DNA from: Wenzhouxiangella limi
GTDB taxonomy: Bacteria > Pseudomonadota > Gammaproteobacteria > Xanthomonadales > Wenzhouxiangellaceae
Assembly (NCBI RefSeq): GCF_010499265.1
Contig: NZ_JAAGSC010000044.1
Coordinates: 341,266-405,265 of the forward strand
DNA: 64,000 bases
Direction: 5' to 3'
The position numbers and the translations under genes are program-made. Below, piece after piece: positions 36,743-46,487 of this stretch. Position 1 is the first letter of the stretch; each line of letters opens with the position of its first letter. Below the pieces are notes generated by a model. That model made no database searches and had not been told where the DNA came from. It saw only the letters and a program-made list of their open reading frames with translations.

Positions 36743-38026
36743 ATGCAGGTAAGCGTAGAGAAAACCGGTGACCTCGAGCGCCGGATGACCGTCCAGGTGC
36801 CCGGCGACGACATCACCTCGAAGGTGAACAGCCGGCTCAGCGAGTTGCGCCGCCAGGTGCGCCTTAAAGGTTTCCGGCCGGGCAAGGTGCCGCTGAACGT
36901 CGTGCGTCAGCGCTACGGCAAGCAGGTGCGCGAAGAGGTTCTCGGCCAGGTCATGGAATCCAGCCTGCAGGAAGCCATCGGACAGGAAGAAATGCGCGTA
37001 GCCGGCGTTTCGCGGCTGGAGCCCGCCAGCGGTCCGGACTTCGAGGGCGATTTCGAGTTCATCGCCGAACTCGAGGTCTTTCCCGAAATGCCCGAAATCG
37101 AGATCGCCGACCTGGCCTTCGAGCGCCCGGTGGCCGAGGTGGCCGATTCCGACGTCGACGACATGATCGACACCCTGCGCCAGCAGCGCCGCGAATGGGA
37201 GACGGTCGAACGGCCCGCGGCCATGGACGACCGGGTGCGTTTGACTTACGTCGCCGACGCCGAGGGTGAGCGCGTGCCGGAAGTCGGTCACCACGAACTC
37301 GCGCCCACGCTCGGCAACATGACGACCTTCCCCCAGCTCGAGGAAGCGCTCACGGGCATGTCGGCAGGTGAAAGCAAGGAGGTCGAGCTGACCTTCCCCG
37401 AGGATTACCGCTACCAGGCCCTGGCCGGCAAGACCGCCAAGGTCGAACTCAGCGTCCAGGAAGTCCAGGCCTCGGAGATGCCCGAGGTCGACGATGCCTT
37501 CGCCGATTCTTTCGGCGTCGATGGCGGGGTGGAACAACTGCGCGCCGACGTGCGCCGCAACCTCGAGCGTGAGCTGCGCCAGGCGGTTACCAACCGCCTC
37601 AAGACCGCGGTGACCGACGCACTGAGCGAGAAATACGCCGATCTTGCGCTGCCGCGTTCCAGCGTCACCCAGGAGGCGCGTCAGATGGTCCAGCAGATGC
37701 AGCAGCAGTCCGGCCAGCAGGCCGACCTGCCGCTGGAGCAGTTCATGCCGATGGCTGAACGACGTCTGCGCCTCGGCCTGCTGATGGGCGAACTGGCCCG
37801 CCAGAACGAAATCAGCATCGATCAGGGCCGGGTCCAGCAAAAGCTCGAGGAGGTCGCCGATACCTACGAAGATCCCTCGCAGATCATTGAAATTTACCGC
37901 GCCGACAAAAACTTGATGGACCAGCTGGAGAATCTGGTGCTTGAAGAGCAGGTGATCGATCTCGTGCTGGACAAGGCCGAGGTCGCCGACAAGACAATGA
38001 GCTTCAAGGAAGCGCTGGAGACGTAA
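36743..38026 (+). CDS. tig: trigger factor (ribosome-associated chaperone and prolyl isomerase)
   Basis: 427 residues from ATG 36743 ([20 protein letters not shown]), the standard trigger factor opening; the earlier in-frame start overlaps tRNA-Lys. The ribosome-docking signature is [17 protein letters not shown] (about 43-59). The FKBP-like PPIase domain follows at about 155-245 ([17 protein letters not shown]), then the helical C-terminal chaperone arms. Binds L23 at the tunnel exit. Its TAA shares one base with the ATG of clpP. Proteolysis genes clpP, clpX and lon follow in the usual order. Confidence 0.96.
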   Translation: MQVSVEKTGDLERRMTVQVPGDDITSKVNSRLSELRRQVRLKGFRPGKVPLNVVRQRYGKQVREEVLGQVMESSLQEAIGQEEMRVAGVSRLEPASGPDFEGDFEFIAELEVFPEMPEIEIADLAFERPVAEVADSDVDDMIDTLRQQRREWETVERPAAMDDRVRLTYVADAEGERVPEVGHHELAPTLGNMTTFPQLEEALTGMSAGESKEVELTFPEDYRYQALAGKTAKVELSVQEVQASEMPEVDDAFADSFGVDGGVEQLRADVRRNLERELRQAVTNRLKTAVTDALSEKYADLALPRSSVTQEARQMVQQMQQQSGQQADLPLEQFMPMAERRLRLGLLMGELARQNEISIDQGRVQQKLEEVADTYEDPSQIIEIYRADKNLMDQLENLVLEEQVIDLVLDKAEVADKTMSFKEALET

Positions 38027-38646
38027 TGGACGAAAAAGCCCTCAATCTGGTGCCGATGGTGGTCGAGCAGTCGGCCCGCGGCGAACGTGCCTACGATATC
38101 TACTCGCGCCTGCTCAAGGAGCGGGTCATTTTCGTGGTCGGACCGATCGAGGACTACTCGGCCAACCTGATCGTCGCCCAGCTGCTGTTTCTGGAGTCGG
38201 AGAATCCGGAAAAAGACATCAATATCTACATCAACTCGCCGGGTGGTTCGGTCACCGCGGGGATGGCGATCTACGACACCATGCAGTTCGTCAAGCCCGA
38301 TGTGGCCACGATGTGCATCGGCCAGGCCGCCAGCATGGGCGCGCTGCTGCTCGCCGCCGGCGCGGCCGGCAAGCGCTACTGTCTGCCCAATTCACGGGTG
38401 ATGATTCATCAGCCGCTGGGCGGATTCCAGGGCCAGGCCTCCGACATCGATATCCACGCCCGCGAAATCCTCAAGCTCAAGGACAAGCTCAACCGGATTC
38501 TGCAGCACCACACCGGGCAGGATCTCGAGGTCATCGAGCGCGACACCGATCGCGACAAGTTCATGTCCGGCGAGGACGCCTGCGAGTATGGCCTGATCGA
38601 CGAAGTCCTGAGCTCGCGTCAGCCGCCCAAGGCAGTCTCCGAATAA
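38026..38646 (+). CDS. clpP: ATP-dependent Clp protease proteolytic subunit
   Basis: 206 residues. Serine protease of the two-ring ClpP barrel: Ser103 in [11 protein letters not shown], His128 in [11 protein letters not shown], and Asp in [11 protein letters not shown] near 177. Acts with ClpX (next gene). The start overlaps the tig stop by one base. Confidence 0.97.
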   Translation: MDEKALNLVPMVVEQSARGERAYDIYSRLLKERVIFVVGPIEDYSANLIVAQLLFLESENPEKDINIYINSPGGSVTAGMAIYDTMQFVKPDVATMCIGQAASMGALLLAAGAAGKRYCLPNSRVMIHQPLGGFQGQASDIDIHAREILKLKDKLNRILQHHTGQDLEVIERDTDRDKFMSGEDACEYGLIDEVLSSRQPPKAVSE

Positions 38647-38761
38647 AACCGGGGGAAGCCGGCCATCCGGGCCGGCGCCGGGCTCTGACGTTTTCCTCGG
38701 CTTTCATGCTTTCGGGTACACTGTTTTCCTCAACGAATCAGCGGAAACCCCAGACAGTCCC

Positions 38762-40024
38762 ATGAGCGATTCGAGCAGCGACGGCAAGATCCTGTACTGT
38801 TCCTTCTGCGGCAAGAGCCAGCACGAGGTCCGCAAGCTGATTGCCGGTCCCAGCGTCTACATCTGCGACGAATGCGTCGAGTTGTGCAACGACATCATTC
38901 GCGAGGAACTGGAGGAATCCAGCCTGGCCGAGCGCGAAGAATTGCCGACCCCGCGTGAAATCCATTCCTTCCTCGACAACTACGTCATCGGTCAGCAGCC
39001 GGCCAAGAAGGTGCTGTCGGTGGCCGTCTATAACCACTACAAGCGGCTGGAATCGCACAAGCATCGCGATGACGTCGAGCTCAACAAGTCCAATATCCTG
39101 CTGATTGGTCCGACCGGTTCGGGCAAGACGCTGCTGGCCGAGACGCTGGCGCGCATGCTCAATGTCCCGTTCACCATCGCCGACGCCACCACGCTGACCG
39201 AGGCTGGCTACGTCGGCGAGGATGTTGAAAACATCATCCAGAAGCTGCTGCAGAAGTGCGATTACGACGTCGAAAAGGCCCAGAGCGGCATCGTCTACAT
39301 CGACGAAATCGACAAGATCTCGCGCAAGGCCGAAAACCCGTCGATTACCCGGGATGTCTCGGGTGAAGGGGTACAGCAGGCGCTGCTGAAACTCATCGAG
39401 GGCACTTCCGCCTCGGTTCCGCCCCAGGGCGGGCGCAAGCATCCGCAGCAGGAGTTCCTGCAGGTCGACACGCGCAACATCCTGTTCATTTGCGGCGGTG
39501 CCTTCGCCGGGCTTGAAAAGGTCATCCAGGCGCGTTCAGAGTCGGCCGGTATCGGTTTCCGGGCCGAGGTGCGCTCAGCGGAAACGGACAACACCTCCGA
39601 ACTGCTGGCCCGCGTCGAGCCGGAAGATTTGATCCGCTTCGGTCTGATCCCGGAATTTGTCGGCCGCATGCCGGTCATCGCCACCCTGGGCGAGCTCGAC
39701 GAGGAAGCGCTGGTGCGCATTCTCATCGAGCCCAAGAACGCGGTCGTCAAGCAGTTCCAGAAGCTGTTCGAAATGGACCACTGCGAGCTCGAGGTCCGCG
39801 AGGACGCGTTGCACGCCATCGCCCAGAAGGCCATGGCCCGCAAGACCGGCGCCCGCGGTCTGCGCACCATCCTTGAAAACGTGCTGCTGGAGAGCATGTA
39901 TGACCTGCCGTCGCTCGACGATGTCTCCAAGGTGGTCGTGGACGAGGCGGTGATCAACGGCGAATCCGAGCCCTATCTGATGTACGAAAGCAGCCGCAAG
40001 CAGCGCGCCGGGGCCGAAAACTGA
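38762..40024 (+). CDS. clpX: ClpX unfoldase, AAA+ partner of ClpP
   Basis: 420 residues. The N-terminal zinc-binding domain has Cys13, Cys16, Cys35 and Cys38 ([18 protein letters not shown]). Walker A is [12 protein letters not shown] and Walker [11 protein letters not shown]; the ClpP-contact loop should lie near residues 265-275. It unfolds tagged proteins for ClpP. 115 bases separate it from clpP; a TACACT at about 38716 could be a -10 for a clpX-proximal promoter. Confidence 0.97.
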   Translation: MSDSSSDGKILYCSFCGKSQHEVRKLIAGPSVYICDECVELCNDIIREELEESSLAEREELPTPREIHSFLDNYVIGQQPAKKVLSVAVYNHYKRLESHKHRDDVELNKSNILLIGPTGSGKTLLAETLARMLNVPFTIADATTLTEAGYVGEDVENIIQKLLQKCDYDVEKAQSGIVYIDEIDKISRKAENPSITRDVSGEGVQQALLKLIEGTSASVPPQGGRKHPQQEFLQVDTRNILFICGGAFAGLEKVIQARSESAGIGFRAEVRSAETDNTSELLARVEPEDLIRFGLIPEFVGRMPVIATLGELDEEALVRILIEPKNAVVKQFQKLFEMDHCELEVREDALHAIAQKAMARKTGARGLRTILENVLLESMYDLPSLDDVSKVVVDEAVINGESEPYLMYESSRKQRAGAEN

Positions 40025-40111
40025 GCGCGTCCTGATCCCCGTGGGCCGGTTTTTCACGCCGGCCCGGCTTGCCTTGCTATCCTCCCCGGGGTGCCAGCCG
40101 CCCGGGCCGCG

Positions 40112-40140
40112 CTTGAATCCGGTACCGGCAAGGCCAATAT
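40112..40140 (+). promoter_or_regulatory. possible sigma-32 (heat-shock) promoter of lon
   Basis: CTTGAA at 40112-40117, 16 bases, then CCAATAT at 40134-40140. It resembles CTTGAA-N13-15-CCCCATNT, but the -10 part is imperfect. Confidence 0.4.
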
Positions 40141-40181
40141 CTCTGGCCAGCAACCCTTCTTTCTTCAATATTCAGGAATCT

Positions 40182-42605
40182 ATGGCTACGCAAGCATCAA
40201 GCAGCGCTTCAGACATCACCCCACGTCAGCCCACGCCGGTCTTGAGCCTGCGCGACGTGGTGGTCTTCCCGCACATGGTGATCCCGCTATTCGTCGGCCG
40301 CGAGCGTTCGGTTCGCGCGCTGGAAGAAACCATGAACGTCGACAAGCAGATCCTCCTGGTAACCCAGAAAAACCCGGAAACCGAGTCGCCGGACGCCGAG
40401 GATCTTTTCGACTGCGGAACCCTGGCGACCATTTTGCAGATGCTGCGCCTGCCGGACGGCACCACCAAGGTGCTGGTCGAAGGCGTCGAACGGGTCAGCA
40501 TCGACGAGATGTCCGAGACCGACGGCTATCTGGCAGGGCGCTGGCATTATCTCGAGCCGGCCGAGGCCGAAGACGAGCGCGTGCTCGAAGTCACCATGCG
40601 CAGCCTGGTTGGACTGTTCGAGCAGTACGTCAAGCTCAGCCGCAAGATTCCGCCCGAACTGCTCACCACGCTGGCCGGTATCGAGGATCCCAGCCGGCTG
40701 GCCGATACCATCGCCGCCCACCTGGGAATCCGGATCGAAGACAAGCAGCAAATCCTGGAAACCGCCTCGATCCTGGAGCGCATGGAGCGACTGATGGCGC
40801 TCGTGGAAGGCGAGATCGACGTACTCAAGCTCGAAAAGCGCATCCGCGGCCGGGTCAAGACCCAGATGGAAAAAAGCCAGCGCGAGTACTACCTCAACGA
40901 GCAGATGAAGGCCATCCAGAAAGAACTGGGCGATCTCGACGAGTCGGGCAACGACCTGGGCGACCTGGAAGCCAAGATCGAGAAATCCGGGATGCCGGCC
41001 GAGGCCATGGAAAAGGCCAAGACCGAGTTCAACAAGCTCAAGATGATGTCGCCGATGTCGGCCGAGGCCACGGTGGTGCGCAACTACCTCGACTGGATGC
41101 TGATGATGCCGTGGAAAAAGCGCAGTCGCATCCGCAACGACATCCGTGCTGCCGAGGAAATTCTCGAGGCCGATCACTTTGGCCTGGAACGGGTCAAGGA
41201 ACGGATTCTCGAGTACCTGGCCGTCCAGCAGCGGGTCAAGAAGCTTAAAGGTCCGATCCTGTGCCTGGTCGGACCGCCGGGCGTGGGCAAGACCTCGCTG
41301 GGTCGCTCGATTGCGCGCTCCACCAACCGCGAGTTCATCCGCATGAGCCTGGGCGGGGTGCGCGACGAGGCCGAAATCCGCGGTCATCGCCGCACCTATA
41401 TCGGCTCCATGCCGGGTCGGGTGCTGCAGAACCTGGGCAAGATCGGTACCCGCAACCCGCTGTTCATGCTCGACGAGCTCGACAAGATGTCGATGGATTT
41501 CCGCGGCGATCCGTCCTCGGCCCTGCTCGAGGTGCTCGATCCCGAGCAGAACAACACCTTCGGCGATCACTACCTGGAAGTCGATTTCGACCTCTCGGAG
41601 GTGATGTTCGTGGCCACGGCCAACTCGCTCAACATCCCGCCGGCGCTGCTGGACCGGATGGAGATCATCCGCATCCCCGGCTACACCGAAGATGAAAAGC
41701 TCAATATCGCCACGCGCTACCTGCTGTCCAAGCAGATCAAGCAGCACGGCCTCAAGGAAGACGAGATCTCGATCAGCGAGGGCGCGATCACCGACATTAT
41801 CCGCTACTACACCCGCGAGGCCGGGGTCCGCAACCTGGAGCGCGAGCTGGCCAAGATCTGCCGCAAGGTGGTCAAGGAGCTCAGCGTGGACAAGGCGCTT
41901 GAATCGCGCCAGGTCACGGTGCGCAATCTCGACAAGTACCTGGGCGTGCGTCGTTTCCGCTACGGCCGGGCCGAGGAAGAAAACGAGATCGGCCAGGTGA
42001 CCGGGCTGGCCTGGACCGAGGTCGGCGGCGAGCTGCTGCAGATCGAGGCCGCGGCCGTGCCGGGCAAGGGCAAGCTGACCCATACCGGCCAGCTCGGCAA
42101 CGTGATGCAGGAATCGGTCCAGGCTGGGCTGTCGGTTGTCCGCTCCCGGGCCAAGGCGCTGGGCATTGCCGAAGATTTCCACCAGAACCGCGACATCCAC
42201 ATCCACGTGCCCGAAGGCGCCACCCCCAAGGACGGTCCAAGCGCCGGTGTGGCCATGGTCACCGCGCTGGTCTCGGTGCTGACCGGCGTCGCCGTGCGCG
42301 CCGATGTGGCCATGACCGGCGAGATCACTCTGCGCGGCAAGGTATTGCCCATCGGCGGACTGAAGGAGAAACTGCTGGCGGCCCTGCGAGGCGGCATCCG
42401 TCTGGTGCTGATCCCGCAGGAAAACGAAAAGGACCTGGCCGAAATCCCGCAGCGCATCAAAAAAGGCCTGGACATCCGGCCGGTGCAGTGGATCGATGAG
42501 GTGCTCGAACTTGCTCTGGAGCACCTGCCCGAAGCCAGTCCGGACGACGATGCGGCCCCGGCCACGAAAGGCGAGAGCAACGAGGCGGCGATCCGGGCAC
42601 ATTGA
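40182..42605 (+). CDS. lon: ATP-dependent protease Lon
   Basis: 807 residues from ATG 40182 ([12 protein letters not shown]); a longer in-frame start at 40041 gives 47 residues unlike Lon. N-terminal substrate domain from [23 protein letters not shown]+ Walker [14 protein letters not shown] (about 364) and Walker [10 protein letters not shown]. The C-terminal protease has the Ser-Lys dyad: Ser in [12 protein letters not shown] (about 687) and Lys in [10 protein letters not shown]. Degrades misfolded and regulatory proteins. A heat-shock-like promoter precedes it. Confidence 0.97.
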   Translation: MATQASSSASDITPRQPTPVLSLRDVVVFPHMVIPLFVGRERSVRALEETMNVDKQILLVTQKNPETESPDAEDLFDCGTLATILQMLRLPDGTTKVLVEGVERVSIDEMSETDGYLAGRWHYLEPAEAEDERVLEVTMRSLVGLFEQYVKLSRKIPPELLTTLAGIEDPSRLADTIAAHLGIRIEDKQQILETASILERMERLMALVEGEIDVLKLEKRIRGRVKTQMEKSQREYYLNEQMKAIQKELGDLDESGNDLGDLEAKIEKSGMPAEAMEKAKTEFNKLKMMSPMSAEATVVRNYLDWMLMMPWKKRSRIRNDIRAAEEILEADHFGLERVKERILEYLAVQQRVKKLKGPILCLVGPPGVGKTSLGRSIARSTNREFIRMSLGGVRDEAEIRGHRRTYIGSMPGRVLQNLGKIGTRNPLFMLDELDKMSMDFRGDPSSALLEVLDPEQNNTFGDHYLEVDFDLSEVMFVATANSLNIPPALLDRMEIIRIPGYTEDEKLNIATRYLLSKQIKQHGLKEDEISISEGAITDIIRYYTREAGVRNLERELAKICRKVVKELSVDKALESRQVTVRNLDKYLGVRRFRYGRAEEENEIGQVTGLAWTEVGGELLQIEAAAVPGKGKLTHTGQLGNVMQESVQAGLSVVRSRAKALGIAEDFHQNRDIHIHVPEGATPKDGPSAGVAMVTALVSVLTGVAVRADVAMTGEITLRGKVLPIGGLKEKLLAALRGGIRLVLIPQENEKDLAEIPQRIKKGLDIRPVQWIDEVLELALEHLPEASPDDDAAPATKGESNEAAIRAH

Positions 42606-42810
42606 GCCCCAGCCGGTCCGCGAATGCGTTTAAAATAATGTCAATTCGCGGTCTCGGCCTTCGCCGGGCGCCTTTTCGAGTTGCCGGCGGATGTCGGCTG
42701 AGATAGTATCAACAAGGCACGCTTTGCCGTCCGCTGGCACTTTCGGTACCGAGGGGGATGCAGACCGACAGGGCGGTTTCTTTTCACTGGAATCTTTGGA
42801 GCAAGACAGA

Positions 42811-43083
42811 ATGAATAAATCGGAATTGGTTGACGCGGTCGCTGAGGAAGCGGGACTGACCAAGGCGGACGCGCAGCGCGCGCTGGACGCGACCACCACG
42901 AGCATTGCCAAGGCGCTCAAGAGCGGGGACACCGTTTCTCTGGTTGGTTTTGGCACCTTCTCGGTCAAGGAGCGGGCCGCCCGCAGCGGCCGGAACCCGG
43001 CAACGGGCGAGACCATCAAGATCAAGGCGTCGAAATCGCCCTCCTTCAAGGCTGGTAAAGGTTTCAAAGACGCGATAAAATAG
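42811..43083 (+). CDS. hupB: DNA-binding protein HU (beta-like)
   Basis: 90 residues from ATG 42811 ([20 protein letters not shown]). Typical [19 protein letters not shown], then [15 protein letters not shown] with the Pro that intercalates into DNA, and the C-terminal [14 protein letters not shown]. Dimeric nucleoid protein. Its usual place after lon is kept. The 205-base gap 42606-42810 holds an AT-rich TTTAAAATAATG stretch at about 42629 but no clear gene. Confidence 0.96.
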   Translation: MNKSELVDAVAEEAGLTKADAQRALDATTTSIAKALKSGDTVSLVGFGTFSVKERAARSGRNPATGETIKIKASKSPSFKAGKGFKDAIK

Positions 43084-43098
43084 CGGGCTTGTTGCCCG

Positions 43099-43174
43099 GG
43101 GTGCTTAGCTCAGCTGGGAGAGCATCGCCCTTACAAGGCGAGGGTCGGCGGTTCGAGCCCGTCAGCACCCACCA
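43099..43174 (+). tRNA. tRNA-Val(TAC)
   Basis: 76 bases with CCA. Acceptor GGGTGCT/AGCACCC, anticodon stem TCGCC/GGCGA, loop CTTACAA giving TAC. Confidence 0.95.
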
Positions 43175-43182
43175 GGTTTTTA

Positions 43183-43259
43183 GGAGTGGTAGTTCAGTTG
43201 GTTAGAATACCGGCCTGTCACGCCGGGGGTCGCGGGTTCGAGTCCCGTCCACTCCGCCA
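43183..43259 (+). tRNA. tRNA-Asp(GTC)
   Basis: 77 bases with CCA. Acceptor GGAGTGG/CCACTCC, anticodon stem CCGGC/GCCGG, loop CTGTCAC giving GTC. Confidence 0.95.
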
Positions 43260-43267
43260 CCACGCTG

Positions 43268-43298
43268 CAGGGCGCCTTCGGGGCGCCCTGTTTGTTTT
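43268..43298 (+). terminator. intrinsic terminator after tRNA-Asp
   Basis: CAGGGCGCC, TTCGG loop, GGCGCCCTG, then TTTGTTTT, nine bases after the tRNA. Confidence 0.85.
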
Positions 43299-43322
43299 GA
43301 GAATAGGGTATTCTAATACGTC

Positions 43323-45227
43323 ATGCTTCAGGCCATTCGCGAACGCGTTACCGGAATCGTCGCCATCTTCATCCTGGGTCTGCTGGCCATTCCTTTCCTG
43401 TTTTTCGGCATGGAGAGCTACATCAGCGCCGTCCCCCAGGACGCCGTGGCCACCGTGGCTGATGAAGAGATCACCACCACCGAATTCCAGTCCAGCTTCG
43501 CCCGCCATCGCGCCGAGCTGCGCCAGCAGCAGGGCGATGACTACGACGAGATTGCCACCAACCAGCCCGCCGCCCGTCGCCAGCATCTCGAGCAAATGAT
43601 CGACGAGCGCCTGCTGCGACACCACGCCGAGTCCATGGGCCTGACCATCAGCGCCACCATGCTGCGCGACATCATCGCCCAGATTCCCGCGTTTCAGATC
43701 GACGGAAACTTCGACGGTGAGTCCTACCGTCAGGCGCTGCGCGCATCCGGGCGCACGCCGCGCGGGTTCGAGCAGGAACTGCGCGAGGATCTGCTCACGC
43801 GCATGCTGCCGACCACGCTCTCGTTCTCGACCGTCGTGACCGAAGCAGAAATCGACCGCATGCTCAGTCTCGAGAATGAAACCCGCCAGATCAGCCTGGT
43901 CGATGTGCCGGTCGCGCCCTACCGCGACCAGGTCGAGGTCACCGAACAGGCCGTGGCCGAGTATTACGAGGCCAACCAGGATGACTTCCTGACCACCGAG
44001 GAAGTCAGCATCCGCTACATCGAGCTCGACGCCCAGGCGCTGACCAGCGACCTGACCCTGACCGAGGACGAATTGCGCCAGCGCTACGAGGCTGCCAGCC
44101 AGCGCTACCTCACACCCGAGGCGCGCCAGGCGTCGCATATCCTGATCGAAACCGACCACGAAGGCAGCGACGAGGAGGCCCGGGCGCTGGCAACCCAGCT
44201 CTACGAGCGTGCGCTGGAAGGCGAGGCCTTCGAAGACCTGGCCCGGGAGTTTTCGGACGATCCCGGCTCGGCCGAGATCGGCGGCGAGCTCGGCTGGATC
44301 GAGCCCGGCGACATGGTCGAAGCGTTCGAAGATGCGCTGTTTGACCTGACCTTCAGCGGAGAAATCGGCGAGCCGGTCCGCAGCCCCTTCGGGTGGCACG
44401 TGATTCGCCTGGATGAAATCCGCGAGCCCGAGGGTAAGAGTTTTGAAGAAGCTCGCGAGGAGATCCTGGCCGAGTACCGCGAGCGCGAGGCCGAGGCGCT
44501 GTACATCGAACTGTCCGACCGGCTCGTGGATCTCGTGTTTGCCGACGACAGCAGCCTGGACCCGCTCGCCGAAGAGCTGGCGCTTGAGATCGAGCGCACC
44601 GAGCCTTTTTCGCGCGCCGGAAGCGAAGAAGGAGTGGCCTCGAACCAGAGGGTCGTTGACGCCGCGTTTTCAGACAGGGTGTTGCTCGATGGCACGGTGT
44701 CGGATCCGATCGAGCTGGATCGCAATCAGCTGGTGGTGGTCGAGGTCGAGGAGCATTTCCCCGCCGAACCCCAGCCGCTGGAAGCGGTGGCCGACCGGAT
44801 TCGCGAACGTCTGATCGCCGATGGGGCTCGCGAAATGGCGCGTGAGCGGGCCGAATCGCTGAAGGAACAGGCCGCCGGTTCAAGCGACCTGGCCGAGTTG
44901 GTCGCCGGCGATGAAAACCTGTCCTTGAACGAATATCCCGCCGTGGGCCGCTACGATTTCCAGCACGGTCCGCAGCTGCTCGACGAGCTGTTCCGTCTGC
45001 CGGCCCCGGGTGACGAGCCCACCCTGCACGTGCTGCCGCGCGCCCAGGGCTTCGCGCTGGTGCGGCTGGAAGGCGTGCAGCCGGGCAACCCGGTCGAGGC
45101 TGCGCAAGAAGAGCGCGATCTCATGCGCCAGCAGATCCGTTTCCGGCAGTCCAACGAAGAGGTGCTGGGGCTGCTCGCCTACCTGCGGGAAAACACCGAC
45201 ATTCAGGTGGTCGAAGACCGGCTTTGA
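43323..45227 (+). CDS. ppiD: PpiD, membrane-anchored periplasmic folding factor
   Basis: 634 residues. One N-terminal helix (about 13-33, VAIFILGLLAIPFLFFG) anchors it in the inner membrane. A SurA-N-like chaperone region (about 35-230) is followed by a parvulin domain (about 260-360, beginning ARQASHILIETDHEG and including GGELGWIEPGDMV, FGWHVIRLDEI) and a long C-terminal chaperone part. PpiD sits at the SecYEG exit and assists outer-membrane and periplasmic protein folding. Its location downstream of hupB is the classical one, here with two tRNAs inserted between. Confidence 0.93.
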   Translation: MLQAIRERVTGIVAIFILGLLAIPFLFFGMESYISAVPQDAVATVADEEITTTEFQSSFARHRAELRQQQGDDYDEIATNQPAARRQHLEQMIDERLLRHHAESMGLTISATMLRDIIAQIPAFQIDGNFDGESYRQALRASGRTPRGFEQELREDLLTRMLPTTLSFSTVVTEAEIDRMLSLENETRQISLVDVPVAPYRDQVEVTEQAVAEYYEANQDDFLTTEEVSIRYIELDAQALTSDLTLTEDELRQRYEAASQRYLTPEARQASHILIETDHEGSDEEARALATQLYERALEGEAFEDLAREFSDDPGSAEIGGELGWIEPGDMVEAFEDALFDLTFSGEIGEPVRSPFGWHVIRLDEIREPEGKSFEEAREEILAEYREREAEALYIELSDRLVDLVFADDSSLDPLAEELALEIERTEPFSRAGSEEGVASNQRVVDAAFSDRVLLDGTVSDPIELDRNQLVVVEVEEHFPAEPQPLEAVADRIRERLIADGAREMARERAESLKEQAAGSSDLAELVAGDENLSLNEYPAVGRYDFQHGPQLLDELFRLPAPGDEPTLHVLPRAQGFALVRLEGVQPGNPVEAAQEERDLMRQQIRFRQSNEEVLGLLAYLRENTDIQVVEDRL

Positions 45228-45245
45228 GCTTGAACCGGGGGTCGG

Positions 45246-46031
45246 TCAGTCGATCCCGGCCATGCCGACGATGCTGTAGCCGCCGTCCACGTAGGTGATT
45301 TCGCCGGTGATCCCGGCTGCGAGGTCCGAGCACAGGAAGGCGGCGGCGTTGCCGACATCCTCGATGCTGACGCTGCGCCGCAGCGGTGCGGTGTGCTCGA
45401 CGTGGTCCAGCATCGCCCGGAACCTTGGAATGCCGGCTGCGGCCAGGGTCTTGATCGGACCGGCCGAAATCCCGTTGACGCGAATGCCTTCCGGCCCCAG
45501 CCCGTGGGCCAGGTAGCGCACGGCGGCTTCCAGCGAGGCTTTGGCCAGTCCCATGACGTTGTAGCTGGGCATGGCCCGGACCGCGCCCAGGTAGCTCAGC
45601 GTCAGCAGGGCGCCGTTGCGTCCTTTCATCAGCGAGCGCCCGGCCCGCGCCAGCGCGGCGAAGCTGTAGGCCGAGATGTCGTGGGCAATGCGGAACCCCT
45701 CGCGATCGACGACGTCGGCAAACTCGCCCTCCAGCTGCTCGCGCGGGGCAAAGCCCACGGCGTGGACGATGATGTCCAGGCCGTCCCAGTGCTCGGAGAT
45801 TTCATCGAAAACGGCGGTGATCTGCTCGTCGCTGGTCACGTCCAGCGGCATCACCAGCTTCGAGCCCGTTTGCTGGGCGATCTTGTCGACCCGGCTTTTG
45901 AGCTTTTCATTCTGGTAGGTAAATGCCAGTTCGGCGCCTTCCCGCGCCATGGCTTCGGCAATGCCCCAGGCGATGGAACGCGGGCTGGCGACGCCGACGA
46001 TGAGGGCTTTTTTTCCGGTAAGCATTCCCAT
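45246..46031 (-). CDS. fabI: enoyl-[acyl-carrier-protein] reductase (NADH)
   Basis: 261 residues, SDR fold. The cofactor site is [20 protein letters not shown]. The catalytic pair is Tyr and Lys in [13 protein letters not shown] (Y-x6-K spacing of FabI, not the Y-x3-K of ordinary SDRs). [12 protein letters not shown] and [13 protein letters not shown] form the substrate loop where triclosan binds. Reduces trans-2-enoyl-ACP in the last step of fatty-acid elongation. It reads leftward, convergent with ppiD, with only 18 bases between stops. Confidence 0.95.
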   Translation of the reverse strand: MGMLTGKKALIVGVASPRSIAWGIAEAMAREGAELAFTYQNEKLKSRVDKIAQQTGSKLVMPLDVTSDEQITAVFDEISEHWDGLDIIVHAVGFAPREQLEGEFADVVDREGFRIAHDISAYSFAALARAGRSLMKGRNGALLTLSYLGAVRAMPSYNVMGLAKASLEAAVRYLAHGLGPEGIRVNGISAGPIKTLAAAGIPRFRAMLDHVEHTAPLRRSVSIEDVGNAAAFLCSDLAAGITGEITYVDGGYSIVGMAGID

Positions 46032-46062
46032 TTTGGAAATCCTGATTGAGTGGTTATGGTTT

Positions 46063-46138
46063 TGGTGCCCCGGGCAGGATTCGAACCTGCGACCTGCCGC
46101 TTAGGAGGCGGCTGCTCTATCCCCTGAGCTACCGAGGC
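46063..46138 (-). tRNA. tRNA-Arg(CCT)
   Basis: 76 bases with CCA, read on the minus strand. Acceptor GCCTCGG/CCGGGGC, anticodon stem CCGCC/GGCGG region with loop containing CCT, T stem GCAGG/CCTGC. A mutated partial copy lies about 330 bases upstream of it (46410-46471), with 77-bp repeats between. Confidence 0.93.
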
Positions 46139-46181
46139 GACTTCAAGCTCAAGATGGTAGCAGACGGGGGGCCGGGCAGGA

Positions 46182-46376
46182 TTGCTGCGCAGCCTGCGGC
46201 TGCTTGCCCTTCGGGCTGTCGCAAAGAGCGACAGCGAGCTCCGCTCTTCGAGCTCCGGTTGCTGCGCAGCCTGCGGCTGCTTGCCCTTCGGGCTGTCGCA
46301 AAGAGCGACAGCGAGCTCCGCTCTTCGAGCTCCGGTTGCTGCGCAGCCTGCGGCTGCTTGCCCTTCGGGCTGTCGC
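46182..46376. repeat. 77-bp tandem repeat (about 2.5 copies) beside tRNA-Arg(CCT)
   Basis: Copies start at 46182, 46259 and 46336 (each with TTGCTGCGCAGCCTGCGGC); the third is cut off at 46376. The two full copies look identical by eye. Each holds several short hairpins (GCCCTTCGGGC, GAGCTC...GAGCTC). On the minus strand it includes CCCGAAGGGCAAGC, also present in the core of the tRNA-Ser and, with one change, tRNA-Arg(ACG) repeats. The stretch 46139-46487 has no credible protein gene. Confidence 0.88.
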
Positions 46377-46390
46377 TTACGCTCCAGCGA

Positions 46391-46410
46391 TTGTGCGCGG
46401 CCGCGCACAA
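46391..46410. repeat. perfect 20-bp palindrome at the break in the tRNA-Arg copy
   Basis: TTGTGCGCGGCCGCGCACAA is its own reverse complement. It begins exactly where similarity to tRNA-Arg(CCT) stops, inside the T loop. Confidence 0.85.
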
Positions 46411-46471
46411 TTCGAACCTGCGACCTGCCGCTTGAGGTGAGCGGCTGCTCTATCCCCTGAGCTACCGAGGC
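46410..46471 (-). pseudogene. broken copy of tRNA-Arg(CCT)
   Basis: Keeps the 5' acceptor strand GCCTCGG, the D arm, the 5' part of the T arm (GCAGG TTCGAA) and most of the anticodon arm. The anticodon loop is changed and two bases longer (TCACCTCAA in place of CTCCTAA context). The 3' half of the T stem, the acceptor 3' strand and CCA are gone, replaced by a palindrome. It cannot form a normal tRNA. Confidence 0.85.
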
Positions 46472-46487
46472 CATAGTCTGGCTTGGG

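Noticed and set aside
40287-42602. 771-codon open frame antisense to lon
   Set aside because: Lon is complete on the other strand. High-GC genes leave long antisense frames, and this one has no recognisable protein features.
46182-46376. CRISPR array
   Set aside because: Units are contiguous with no unique spacers and no cas genes.
46046-46474. Open frames through the 77-bp repeat on both strands
   Set aside because: A 77-base period is not a multiple of three, so the repeat is read in changing frames; no protein is conserved.
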